Below are positions 52,333 to 64,000 of a stretch of DNA of 64,000 nt, in pieces. The DNA comes from Mortierella alpina (lineage: Eukaryota > Mortierellomycota > Mortierellomycetes > Mortierellales > Mortierellaceae). Each line of letters opens with the position of its first letter. Within the stretch, counting starts at the first letter, position 1. Made by a program: the position numbers and the translations under genes. Location of the stretch: NCBI GenBank assembly GCA_029449245.1, contig JANATF010000019.1, positions 310,001 to 374,000 of the forward strand, in the 5' to 3' direction. The notes beneath the pieces were generated by a model. It was not told where the DNA came from. It worked only from the letters and a program-made list of their open reading frames with translations, and made no database searches.

Positions 52333-54440
52333 ATGGCTTCCTTTCCATTCATCCTCCAGGTCCAAAACAACAACCGTCAGATCGAGCTCAGCTACAATGG
52401 ACAGCAGCTCGAATTCGACCATCCAGAATCCGAAGGTGCTTTCTCGTCACATCTTCGCCGTTGAACCTTCACGATCGCCCATAATCCAGGACTGCGTTGC
52501 GTTTTTTTTGGCCACGGCCATGCTATGTCTTCAGCGCGTCTCACTCGCGTTCTTCAACCTGTTTGCTGAATAGGAACCAAGCAGTCTAATGGATGCCTGC
52601 CCTGTGGGCCTTCCTCTTCTGGTACGCGTGCGGCAGAGCCACTTCACTCCAGCTAAAACCTAGTCCCATTGCGTGATCTCCCTTTGCTCCGTGCTTACAC
52701 CTTTTTGCTGGATATATAGGCTTCCGGTCCATCAAGACGGTTGAAATCCTCAACGTTACCATCCAGCAGGAGAACACGCTGGTTGTTGCAACTTGCACTC
52801 CCAAGATCGGCCCTAAAAGTGAATCCGCGCTAGAGGTGTTTGAGTTTCAAGTCAAAGACCGAGCCCTGGCTCAACAGTGGCAGCAAAACGTCCTCGGCCA
52901 TGTCTACAAGGGTAATAGACTTTTCAGGGCTTGTACACACTGACACATCAACTCAGCCCCAAGTTGCGTTCTATTTATGATTCTTATCACGTACCCCTTC
53001 TCCCGGGCAACTGCGCTCTGCTAGATGTCAAGCAGGGACGGCACTACAAGATCCTCGTGAACCCATTTGGAGGCCAAGGACATGCCAAGAAAATTTGGGA
53101 ACACACTGCGGAGCCCATTTTCAAGGCAGCAGGAGCTACTTATGACCTTACCTGTAAGTACAATGGATGGATGGGTCCACCTCAAGTGTGAAAAAAAAAT
53201 GTTCAACGTCTCGGCTTAACAGAATCTTGCTCGTGATAGATACCACGCATCGTTATCATGCCAAGGAGATTGCGCGCGACCTCAACATTCGTCAGTACGA
53301 TGCCATTGTTTCTATCAGTGGAGACGGCGTCCTTCATGAAGTGGTGAATGGCCTCATGGAGCGACCCGACGCTGTTGTCGCTCATAAACTGCCGCTTGGA
53401 GCCATTCCTGCAGGTACGTGACGAATGGAGCTTCCACGGATGGAATAGACTTGTAGACCCACTATGGGCATATCTTGACAAAAACTCGTCTTTGATCACT
53501 ACCAACCATAGGATCTGGCAATGCGTTATCGTTCTCACTGCTGGGCGAGGATCACGGCAATCATGTTGGAAACGCTGTATTGGGAATCCTCAAGGGAAAG
53601 GCGATGTCTGTGGATCTATGCTCTGTCACACAAAAGAACAACAGACACTTTTCGTTTGTTCTCCAGTCGTTTGGCTTGATTGCCGACGTGGACTTGGGCT
53701 CGGAGCATTTGCGCTGGATGGGCGAGGCGCGCTTTACAATGTCTGCTGTTGGAAAGCTGTTGTCGCAGACCACCTATCCCTGTGAGCTCGCGTACATTCC
53801 CGAGGAGACGAACATTGAAAAGATCCGTGCAGAGTACAACAACCATCGAAACCAGCCAGTGGTTTGGGCTGATCAAACTCATGATGAAATGGACCAGGCG
53901 CATGCCACCATTGTTGACCGCTACGGCAATGTCACGGACCCCATCAAGGAATCGGACGGCTGGATTGTGGAGAAGGATCGCTATATAACGGTTGTTGGAG
54001 CCAAACTGCCCTGGATCTCGAAGGGCTCGGTATCTCATCCTGGTGCTCAACCCAATGACGGTCTTGTCGATCTCTTGGTTTTTCCTAAAGACATTGGACG
54101 TGCAGCCGGACTGCAGGTGATGATTGGCGTCGAGACTGGCGAGCACGTTTTTCACGAAAAGGTGAGAACGCGCACCACTGTTTTTTTGGAAAGGGTGTTT
54201 TTTTTTCGCTGGATTCAAAGATGCTGCATGGCAAAACTAAACCAAAATCGTGTCATTCCTTGTATCTAGGTCCGCTACATGAAGGTCAAAGCCTTCCGAG
54301 TTACCCCAGTGGCTACCTCAGGATACATCTCGGTGGATGGCGAGCACACGCCCTACGAACCCTACCAAGTGGAGCCTCATCGCGGCCTTATCTCTGTCCT
54401 AAGTGTCGATGGTCGCTATGCACGCAGCATGAGAGAATAG
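52333..54440 (+). CDS. LCB4: Sphingosine (long-chain base) kinase
   Basis: Lipid kinase of the diacylglycerol-kinase catalytic fold that phosphorylates sphingoid bases. Exons: 52333-52435, 52720-52911, 53025-53153, 53240-53413, 53512-54161, 54270-54440; 472 aa. The ATP-binding motif is KILVNPFGGQGHAKKIW and the catalytic glycine-rich motif is AIVSISGDGVLHEVVNGL, with LPLGAIPAGSGNA after it. The C-terminal region contains the second conserved segment (FGLIADVDLGSEHLRWMGEARF) and VDGEHTPYEPYQVEP. The first ~100 residues form a divergent pleckstrin-like N-terminus, as in fungal Lcb4/5. The exon 3 acceptor is the TAG at 53024; an earlier CAG at about 52958 would run into a stop. Yeast homologues are 620-690 aa, so this is closer to the animal SPHK1 length. 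Confidence 0.95.
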
Positions 54441-54709
54441 AAGTGAGGCAGCCAAGAAAAAGAGAAAAAGGGACCGAAACAACAGCACAGCCTAGCAATG
54501 GCACCGTCCGCTTTCCTTTAGCATACCTTAACCAAAAGTAATAATAGTGGACTGTTGAGGTTGGGTTCAAGTTATGGGTTCAAGTTATGGGTTCAAGTGG
54601 AGCGGGAAATGATGATGGGCCTGTAGCCTTTTGCTTTGATCAGGGCTCCAATGCCGACTTTTAAGAGTGTCCACAGTCAAGACCGACTATGCTCCCTTCT
54701 CTACACTCA
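54441..54709. other. Convergent intergenic region with short direct repeat
   Basis: Between the sphingosine kinase stop and the left CBS stop. It contains a GTTATGGGTTCAA direct repeat (about 54565-54598, two to three copies). No gene is seen. Confidence 0.65.
54565..54598. repeat. Short direct repeat (GGGTTCAAGTTAT)
   Basis: Tandem copies of a 13-nt unit, the third partial, just downstream of the sphingosine kinase gene. Confidence 0.85.
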
Positions 54710-55861
54710 CTACACTTGATGCACAACAGGGCATTTCATATTCTTCTTGACCAAGTACGACATCAGATCGACTTTTGTGATTACTGCCTTGACCTTGAAA
54801 CCACCACGTTCAGTCACCACACCTGCCGCGCTCTTTTCAAAGAATGTCGTCAATTCCTCCAACGGTGTCGCGTCCGTGATTTCTGTAGTGTGCACTCCTG
54901 CGGTTTGGAACTTGAACATCACCTCTTGGACATGGTCGTCAGTCTGCACACGTCCTGACGCTATTCTCGATAGCAAATTGCCGAGCGTCACCAGTCCAAC
55001 GAGCCGTCCACTTGTCGCCGATACCACAGGGAGTTGATCAAACCCATCAATCTCCATCATCAGGACGGCCTCACAACAGGGAGAGGTGCTCGTCACCGTG
55101 ACAGCAGCCTTCAAGTGAAGATCTGCGACCGTAGCACCACCCCACTGCAACTTCTTGGACTCTTGCTCATGTGCCATAACCTGATCCATAAAACCGTTCG
55201 TGCTCATCCATTCGTCGTTCAAGAACTTGGTCATATAGTTGCGGACCGAGTCTGGCAAGAGGACGACGCAACGCTTTCCAGGGACTAGCTCCTTGGCCGC
55301 CTCGATAGCTGCTGCAACGGGACAAGAGTCCCTCCTCGCGAATCAGACGACGCGCCATGACGAATGACTCTTGATCGGTACTTTTGATCCACATGTCGAT
55401 CAAGTTGCGTTCCAGCACTGGTGGTACAAAGTCCTTGCCAATACCCTCTACTTTGAAACACGCGGTCGAGCTATTCATCGACTCGGGCTCCGCCAGCTTT
55501 GAACCATGAGGATCAACACCTCCGATCTTTAAGATTACGACAATTAGTAAGGCTTGAGGGGAGGGGGGGCTTTCCGCTCTTATAGTATGCATGCATGTAA
55601 AGGATCGAACACGACTTACCACAATATTGCTGCACAAAGCCTTCAGCTTCCTAGCAATGCCCGAGATCGTTCCTCCTGTACCGGCTCCAATGACCACCAT
55701 GTCGACACGACCTTCACACGCCCTATAAATCTCCTCGGCCGTATGGTCATAATGTGCGATGGCGTTGTAAGGGTTGGAATACTGATCCAGAATCACAGAG
55801 TTTGGGATCATGGCGTTCAATCGTTTCGCGACTCCAATATGCGACTCGGTAGAGTCCCAGA

Positions 55862-56580
<719 letters not shown>

Positions 56581-56705
56581 GAAGCTGAAGGAACAGCCAT
56601 GCGCCATGGGTCTTACTGCTCCTCGTGTCTATGGGCGTCGATCTGGGTGCAACCCTTGTATCCACAGTTGCCCTGTGGCATTGCTTGGCTGTTTATGGTG
56701 AGCAT

Positions 56706-57473
56706 GGCTTGAACGAGAGTGGAAATGGTGATGAGTGAAAAGAAACTATGAAATCGACGAAAGCTCCCACATGTCAGGTCATAAAGTCCATCGATGTGGT
56801 TCCTCGCGAATATCTTACGTATTATATGATCGGATAGCATGGTAGGGGGAGGGGGGGGGGAAGTGCTTTGTTGGTCGCAGTAAGAGCCTGACTAGCGTTT
56901 GCTTGCTTAGCTGAGGATGGCGAGTGATAACGAGACGGGCAGTCGTGACAGTACAATAGAAAAAGATCTCACACGGACCCTGCAGGTAGCACAACCATTC
57001 TGCAGGTAGCACAAAGCACTGCCCACAGTTGCTCGTGTCCCGTTTTCGTATGATGGCAAGCACCTAGTCTAAAGGACCCATGGCATTCACCTCACGTCAT
57101 CTACGGCAGATAAAGGGTCCACAAAGATGTTCTGATTGGCAATAGCGATCACAGAACACCGCAATGCTCCAGCGTGTGGTCAATGAAAAACGCGCTTGTT
57201 AAATATTAAGGTTTATGGTGCTACGAAAGGTTGAGAAGAATGAGTGAGAATGAGCGAGTGTGTGAGTGAGAATAAGTGAGTGAGTGAGAATGAGTGAGTG
57301 AGTGAGTGAGAATGAGTGAGTGAGTGAGAATGAGTGAGTGAGTGAGAATGACTGAGTGAGTGAGAATGAGTGAGTGAGTAAGAATGAGTGAAAGAGTGAG
57401 AATGAGTGAGTGAAATGAGTAATTGAGCGAGTGATGCGTTGAAATGAGTGTCCAGACGCTCATGGCTTGCCCT
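56706..57473. other. Intergenic: left CBS promoter region and permease 3' flank
   Basis: Contains a short G run (56851-56860), a 16-nt direct repeat CTGCAGGTAGCACAA at about 56982 and 57001, and a GTGAGTGAGAAT minisatellite from 57237. No gene is seen. Confidence 0.65.
57237..57425. repeat. GTGAGTGAGAAT minisatellite
   Basis: About 190 nt of imperfect tandem GTGA/GAAT units, ending some 50 nt beyond the 3' end of the purine permease coding region. It is probably in or near that gene's 3' UTR. Confidence 0.92.
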
Positions 57474-59621
57474 TCAAAGGTGCTTCAGCTCAGCCTTGTC
57501 ACCACCGGCAGCCTCTTCCATCTGGGCTGCGATTTTGGCCGCCTGCCTCCTGTCCGCCTGGCGAATTCCTTCTGCAAGTTCCTGCTCGACCACTTCGGGC
57601 TTCTCTTCAGGCAGGAGCTGGTTCAGGATGATGGCGATGATGGCTCCCACGCAGAATCCAGTCGACAAAATAATGTTGACAGAGTCCACGAGTCCAGCAA
57701 CAACAGTTGAAGTGCCGCTGTACGACAGGAAATGGGTCAGCGCATTCGGGATCAGAGAAACGCCGAGACCGAGGGAGATGGCGGCCGAGACAATAAACCG
57801 ATCGCGGCGAGTCCACTTGAGGAAGGCGAGGATGCGCATGCCCGAGGACGCTACGTTGGCAAACAAGAATGTAGTCATGCCACCAAGCACAGCGTCCGGG
57901 ATCATGAGGAAGAGCGTGCCAAACTTGGAGAAGACGCCCATCAGGATCAAGAATGCACAGCACATGTATCCAGCAGAAGCATTCGCACACCTAATAGAGA
58001 TGATCAGTCAGGACGATGGGTTAGATATCTAGAAACCATATCTGAGAGCGCGAGTATCATCATCACAGGACATTCATTACCTTGTAAGCGCGATGATGCC
58101 GTTATTCTGCGCAAACACAGACATGGGCGAGTTGGTCATGACGGCAGAGAGAAACCCACCGAGACCATCCGCGAGCACGCCTCCCTGGATGCGAGACTCA
58201 AACTCGCGTCCCTCCACCGCCAGCCGCGAGACCTCACAAGAGGCTGTCACGTCTCCAATCGCCTCGACCATCGTGAGGACATAGGTGACCAAAAGAGGGA
58301 TGATGGCTGGCGCGTAGATTGACAGGGGAAAAGTGCTAAAGTTTTTGACCCACAAAAAGGTAACGGTGGGGGCGTTGTCAAGAGTGGAGGCATCCGTGTA
58401 TCCGGTCGCAGAAGCAACAATTAATCCAACGACGAGTCCAATGACGACCTGCGCGTTGCGCATGAAGGGAGAGCCAAAGAACTCGACAAACATGATGGTC
58501 ATGAAGACCAGGAAGCCCAGGCCTATCCATTGAGGCGAGGCCCAGGGGGCGGCATTGGGTGCGCCCAAGTTGGGACAGACAGAGAAGAAGCCCTCTGCAG
58601 GCATGGCGCTGCAAGGCCCTGCTCCTCCAGCCCACTGCGTCAGTCCAGTTCCCACTAGCTTTGCGCCGATCAAGAAGACGGTGACCCCAGTCACGACGGG
58701 AGGGAAAAGTTTCTTCATGACCTTTGGAGGCAGGAAGGCCAGCAGGATCTCGATAAGAGAGCAGAGCATACAGGTTCCCAAAAATGCACCCCAAGCCTCA
58801 GGACACGGCAGTTGGATCATTGTCACGCCATCGGGGGCCAGACCCGTGGGACACTGGCCTGTGAGGTACATCCGAGTCGTCATGGCCTATGGTATCAAAC
58901 GGCAAAGTTAGTCGAGTGCAAAGACATCCTAGAATGATACCATCCAAAAAAGAAAAAGAAAAAGAGTGGAAAAGTATTACACTGAAGGTAGGCACAAAGT
59001 TGAAGCTAGTGCCGACGACTGACAGTAGCCCCGTTCCGAGGTAGTACTTTGTGTTGAAGATTCGAAAGCGAGTGATCTGGATCAACGAGAGGATACCAGA
59101 CGAGATCAGGGAGGCCGAGAGCATATACGAACGGGTCGAGGCATCCAAGTTGACCTGGGCGCTCATAATCAGGACAGGCGTAACGACACCTGCAACCATC
59201 GCCAGAGCATGCTGAAAGCCTGTTTGTAGCAAGGACAGCGGTGGGAGTTAAGACTCGATGGACTTTTTGTTTTTTTTTAAAAGATGACAATCTGGTGAAG
59301 GGATGAGAGTTGCAAGGATCGCTTACCCATGACAAGAGCCAGCAAGACAGGAAGCTTGGTCTTGAGGCCAAAAAACGGGGGCTGTCGAGACAGTTTGTGG
59401 TTCATGCAGGGGATGGTGGGCATGCAGAGGAAGCCATAATCATAGTCGCCGAGCCAGCCGTCCTTCGTGAACAGGGCATGGCGGATGCTGCTGAGAGAGG
59501 GGAGCGATCCAGTGGTGTGGGCAAGGTCGTCCTGGTCTGCGTCGGGCCGCACCTCGTAAACAGGTGCCTCGTAAACAGGTGCCTCGGTCGGCATTGGGGC
59601 CGAGGTAATTTCGCTGGTCAT
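57474..59621 (-). CDS. Purine (xanthine/uric acid type) permease, NCS2/NAT family
   Basis: Plasma-membrane proton symporter for purines, like UapA/UapC. Exons (minus): 59621-59327, 59219-58981, 58886-58081, 57990-57474; 618 aa. The nucleobase-ascorbate transporter signature is QNNGIIALTR, in which the central N-x-G and the T-R end are conserved. Other family blocks are GFQHALAMVAGVVTP, FPPVVTGVTVFLIGAKLVG, GSPFMRNAQVVIGLVVGLIV, VEAIGDVTASCEVSR, GGVLADGLGGFLSAVMTNSP, MGVFSKFGTLF and PDAVLGGMTTFLFANVASSG. About 12-14 membrane helices are expected. The cytosolic N-terminus carries a five-residue tandem duplication (YEAPV twice) from a 15-nt repeat at about 59557-59586. Specificity between xanthine, urate and others cannot be read from sequence alone. 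Confidence 0.95.
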
Positions 59622-60929
59622 TGTTCTCAAGGATAAGCAGAGGTGGTGAACAGGGTGTAGGCGGGGCGCAGGAGGATGAGAAGTGAAGGGAAGGAAGGAC
59701 GGGGACCAAGGTAGAGAGATAAAGGAAGAAAGACAGAGGCAGAGAGACAGAAGCAGAGACAGAGGCAGAGACAGAGAGAGAGAAAAGAGAGAGAAAAGAG
59801 AGAGAGAAGAGAGGCAGAGAGAGAGAGAGAGAGAGAGCGGTGGATCAAGGGTGGAGCATAGGCTGGGTCCAGGACAAGGAAGAAGACAACGGTGAGAAGG
59901 AAACGAGAGAGAGTGAAGGACGAAGGAGAAGAGGGACGGAAAAGGGAGCGAGGGATCGGCAGCATAAAAAAGTAAACATTCTGACTGACTGACTGACTGC
60001 AAAAAAAAAAAAAAAAAAAAAAAAACTCTATTAGATTTTCCCCCTGCTGAATCCGATAACCCTGTCGTCGCCTCCCCGCTCTCCCATGATGGTTGCCCGA
60101 CTTTGTCCTCAAGTTGGACAGCACCGGATACGTGGACATGAGAGACGGCCGAGAAGTCTCGGGAGAGAAACAGCGCGTATTTGAGGCACCATCTCAGGCA
60201 CACAAGGCTGCTCCTCAGGCTCCAGTGCCATCAGCCATTAGCCATTAGAACCAAGGCACCTTCTGATCAGTAGCCACGGTCGGCACCCGAGCTGCTGGGC
60301 TGGAATATGCAGTGCATCCAAACTATGTTTCTGAAAGAGGAAAGTAGGGCGAGTGCGGGGTTCTCCTGGTCGGATAGAGTGCTGTAGCGGGGCATGATAA
60401 GGCAGCAAGGTTCTCTTGTGCGACGAGAGAAGCACCCCGACGCCACGCGAGTCCCTTGCCCAGTCTAGGCCACTCGGCCAGTCGGCCATGCCTCGTTCCG
60501 AGTCGTCCAAGTCTTGGCCTGCTCAGCCGAGAGTGACAACGAGTATGAGCAAGAGGGAGAGGCGAAAATTACGCCCAGACCAACTCGCCTCTCGTGCAAC
60601 GTGTCAACACAGACATAGCGTGAATTCTCTTGGCATGGGCCTCATATGCCTGCGGCTATTTCAGCCGGTACTTGCTTACTTTTCTACTCTGCCTCTTTCC
60701 TTCTATCTCTTTCCTTCTGCCTCTTTCTTTCTGCCTCTTTCTTTCTTCACACCATCCTTCGCATTCGATCACACTGCCTCCCTTATCCTCCTCTGTCCTC
60801 ACTTCGAGCCCTGTCCATCCACGTTACTCCCTTCCCACAAGTACACAAGGTCCACCCCATTGTCAGTTTCCATTCATTCATTCATTCATTCATTCTCGGC
60901 CTCGTTCTGTTCAGTTTACCGAATTCACA
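59622..60929. promoter_or_regulatory. Divergent intergenic region with GA-rich and poly(A) tracts
   Basis: 1.3 kb between divergent starts. A GA-rich stretch (59710-59840) precedes the permease ATG and is probably its leader. A GACT repeat at 59982-59998 is followed by a 25-nt A run at 60001-60025. Pyrimidine-rich sequence (60680-60760) and an ATTC repeat (60880-60899) precede the + strand gene. No protein of recognisable family is seen. Confidence 0.6.
60001..60025. repeat. Poly(A) tract
   Basis: 25 consecutive A directly after a GACT microsatellite. Confidence 0.95.
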
Positions 60930-62624
60930 ATGACCACACCTTGGTCTCATGATCCATACATCCTGCTGGTCATCGCATCAGTTCTCCTGCTGTTCCTCTA
61001 CATCGCACGAGACTATCCTCAATGGAAGGCAAACCGACAAGTCCAGCACCAACATACCCAAGCAGCCTCCGAGAAACCAACCGATTCTGCACCCACAGCA
61101 ACACCGCCCAACTCTAAACCGTCATCTTCGACATGGCCCAGCAAGTTCTCAATACGATGGATACCATACCTGCCCTTCGCCTTCGTCTATCTCGTCATCA
61201 AGGCCGCATGGACTGGATTCCGGCTGCTTGTCTTGCACTCGATTCTCGCTGCTGAAAACCTGAGCGTGCACCTGGTTGCTGGTCTGGAGGCAGTGGTCCA
61301 CTGGTGTTTTCTTCACGGACCCGATTTCATCAAAACTGCAGTGTTCACACCGCTCCAGTCGGCAGCGCTACAGGTTTGGCGCTCTCCTGCGGCCACCTGG
61401 GCCAAAGTCACCTTTGAAGAAAAAATCATTCCAGGGATTGTGCGTACTGCAGAAACGACAGCTCAAGTCGCCAAGAAAGCCTATCTTAACGTCGTGGCTT
61501 CTGTTCGCCGAGTGGCAGAACCCATCGGCACCACTTTGCTCTGGATCGCAATCGAGTTTGCCTACAACCCAACAGTGGCGATATGGAAACGCCTCTCGCT
61601 CCTCAGTCACGCCTTCCTCCAAACAGCAAAGATTTACCTTCAGGAATTGGCAAAGGACGCTGCTGATCTCGGCAGGCTTCTTTTGCGGTTAGGGCTCTGG
61701 ATCTGGTCGCATGCATTGGAGCCGGGAGTAAAGAGATTCTACACTCTGTGCGAAATCGTCGCACAAAAGCTTGCACAGACTGGGCCTTGGCTGGCCAACA
61801 AGGCATATACACTGCTGCTAAGGCCCGTAGCAACACTGGCGGTAGAGAGCTTCAGGATCGTGCTGTCACACCCAACACTGCTGGCAGGACTCGGGGCGTT
61901 GTCGTCAAGGATCAAGGAGAGCATCAGCAAGGGCTTGGCAAGACTTGAGAGCGTGAATTGGCTAGTCTTGCTGGAAACTGTTTTGACAACGACTATCTCG
62001 TCAGTATATCACTATACAGTGCTCACGTTACAGTTGCTTGGCCAGGGCATCAAGATCTTTGCGATGGACATTGTTCCGAATGCATACACAGACCTAATGA
62101 TGGCGCTCGAGGTCGCACGCCCCGTGGTTGCATGGATCATCGACAAGTTTCTCAACTTTGTCCAGCCAGTATGGCACGCCGTCTCATGGCTCTCTTGGAC
62201 GGTCTTTGTCACCACGCGGACTTGTCTAGCATGGGCTCACTTGAGGATCGCTGTACCGGTCAAGGAGCTTTGGGATTCGAGGTTTGCCCCAGCGCTGGCC
62301 ATCGTGTTGACAACAGCTGTCGGTCATACAAAGGCCTTGTCTAGCCTAATCCTTCAATGGGGGTTCGCAATCGCAGCTGCCATGAGCCCTGTGTGGGGGG
62401 TCGTTGTCAAGCTGACCCAGATCCTCCAGGAGCTCTTGATCAAGTCTGGAGCCATGGTCGTGCAGCTGTCGGGCGGACTCGGCGAGCGCGTCCAAGAGCT
62501 CATCACGAGGCTGGGACCGCAATTCCAGGCATTCAAGGAGCAGACAGGACAGACCATGGACGACGTCGTGCTGGCAACCAGCAATTTCATGATGGACTGG
62601 GTGAAGAAGGAGAAGCGCGAGTGA
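60930..62624 (+). CDS. Unknown hydrophobic/amphipathic-helix protein
   Basis: Intronless, 564 aa, starting MTTPWSHDPYILLVIASVLL. I do not recognise the family. An N-terminal membrane anchor lies at about residues 10-28, then a polar Pro/Ser/Thr linker (35-75). The rest consists of long hydrophobic or amphipathic helices, for example WIPYLPFAFVYLVIKAAW, ETTAQVAKKAYLNVVASV and VAWIIDKFLNFVQPVWHAV, with many Trp, Leu and Ala and few Cys. Helical segments of similar length recur, which could reflect an internal repeat. The C-terminus (ERVQELITRLGPQFQAFKEQ) resembles an apolipoprotein-like amphipathic helix. A longer frame begins at 60630, but the CT-rich stretch before 60930 looks like a leader, so the later ATG is preferred. 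Possibly a lipid-droplet or ER membrane-surface protein; this is inference from composition. Confidence 0.78.
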   Translation: MTTPWSHDPYILLVIASVLLLFLYIARDYPQWKANRQVQHQHTQAASEKPTDSAPTATPPNSKPSSSTWPSKFSIRWIPYLPFAFVYLVIKAAWTGFRLLVLHSILAAENLSVHLVAGLEAVVHWCFLHGPDFIKTAVFTPLQSAALQVWRSPAATWAKVTFEEKIIPGIVRTAETTAQVAKKAYLNVVASVRRVAEPIGTTLLWIAIEFAYNPTVAIWKRLSLLSHAFLQTAKIYLQELAKDAADLGRLLLRLGLWIWSHALEPGVKRFYTLCEIVAQKLAQTGPWLANKAYTLLLRPVATLAVESFRIVLSHPTLLAGLGALSSRIKESISKGLARLESVNWLVLLETVLTTTISSVYHYTVLTLQLLGQGIKIFAMDIVPNAYTDLMMALEVARPVVAWIIDKFLNFVQPVWHAVSWLSWTVFVTTRTCLAWAHLRIAVPVKELWDSRFAPALAIVLTTAVGHTKALSSLILQWGFAIAAAMSPVWGVVVKLTQILQELLIKSGAMVVQLSGGLGERVQELITRLGPQFQAFKEQTGQTMDDVVLATSNFMMDWVKKEKRE

Positions 62625-62644
62625 TGTCCCACAAACGTACACAA

Positions 62645-62649
<5 letters not shown>

Positions 62650-62675
<26 letters not shown>
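62650..62675. repeat. Poly(A) tract downstream of the hydrophobic protein gene
   Basis: About 26 A, starting 25 nt past the stop at 62624; it lies in the 3' flank. Confidence 0.95.
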
Positions 62676-62846
62676 GAACGGCGTGTCCGTCTGGTGTACA
62701 TTTTGCGGAGCGTGGCCCGTGAGAACTTTTTGCAATACTTCTATTTGTCCTCCACGCCTCTGCACACCATCTCTTGTCTCGTCCATTCCTCATTTCCATT
62801 CCTACTGCTAAACACTCACACACACTTACACACGAGAAGCTTAGCA

Positions 62847-64000
<1,154 letters not shown>

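Noticed and set aside
53000-53024. Exon acceptor at the CAG near 52958 in the sphingosine kinase gene
   Set aside because: The frame from it reaches a TAG at 53022-53024, while using that TAG as the acceptor gives the in-frame KILVNPFGGQG motif.
57221-57463. Open frame of repeated Leu/Ile/Thr/His/Ser over the minisatellite
   Set aside because: It is a translation of simple repeats with no coding character.

Overview
The window looks like a chromosome piece from a filamentous fungus, most likely a Mortierellomycotina (Mortierella-like) species. This placement is an inference. It rests on protein-coding genes with many short introns (mostly 60-150 nt, GTAAGT-type donors, CTAAC-like branch points, YAG acceptors), standard nuclear code, pyrimidine- and TCAC-rich 5' leaders, a tandem F-box family, and a KAT6-type acetyltransferase with a double PHD finger. 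I see no rRNA, convincing tRNA, transposon, CRISPR or viral sequence. Exon boundaries were built by hand from splice signals, reading-frame continuity and family knowledge, and nearly all models close in frame.

Layout. 0-11.4 kb: 3' part of a 6-phosphofructo-2-kinase/fructose-2,6-bisphosphatase (+), Pescadillo/NOP7 (-) and a KAT6/Sas3-like histone acetyltransferase (-). 11.7-24.4 kb: an S1/P1 nuclease (-) and a 21-exon ATR/MEC1 checkpoint kinase (-). 24.7-28.7 kb: three F-box genes (+), two of them tandem paralogues. 29.3-34.1 kb: a pseudokinase-ankyrin protein (-). 35.8-43.1 kb: a nucleotide-sugar transporter (-) with a 17-nt micro-exon and a CLIP-170 microtubule plus-end protein (-). 44.2-50.0 kb: a phosducin-like protein (-), an unknown single-pass membrane protein (+) and a transgelin/calponin (+). 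50.2-54.4 kb: a LYR-motif protein (-) with a GC-AG intron and a sphingosine kinase (+).

54.7-64 kb: the most unusual region. Two cystathionine beta-synthase (CBS) genes lie in inverted orientation, about 6 kb apart, around a purine permease (-) and an unknown hydrophobic protein (+). The left CBS has a deletion plus frameshift that removes the conserved glycine/serine loop near the PLP site, so it is probably a pseudogene. The right copy runs off the window and looks intact as far as visible. The two copies are nearly identical, introns included, over about 0.7 kb, and clearly diverged on both sides of that tract. This pattern points to recent gene conversion between the inverted copies. Both copies also have a short first exon encoding a Cys/His-rich tail that is easy to miss.

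Most genes are housekeeping functions (glycolytic control, ribosome biogenesis, chromatin, DNA-damage checkpoint, cytoskeleton, sphingolipid and sulfur metabolism) with no operon-like logic. Several pairs are divergent and may share promoters (ATR/F-box 1, LYR/sphingosine kinase, PLP2/membrane protein, permease/hydrophobic protein).
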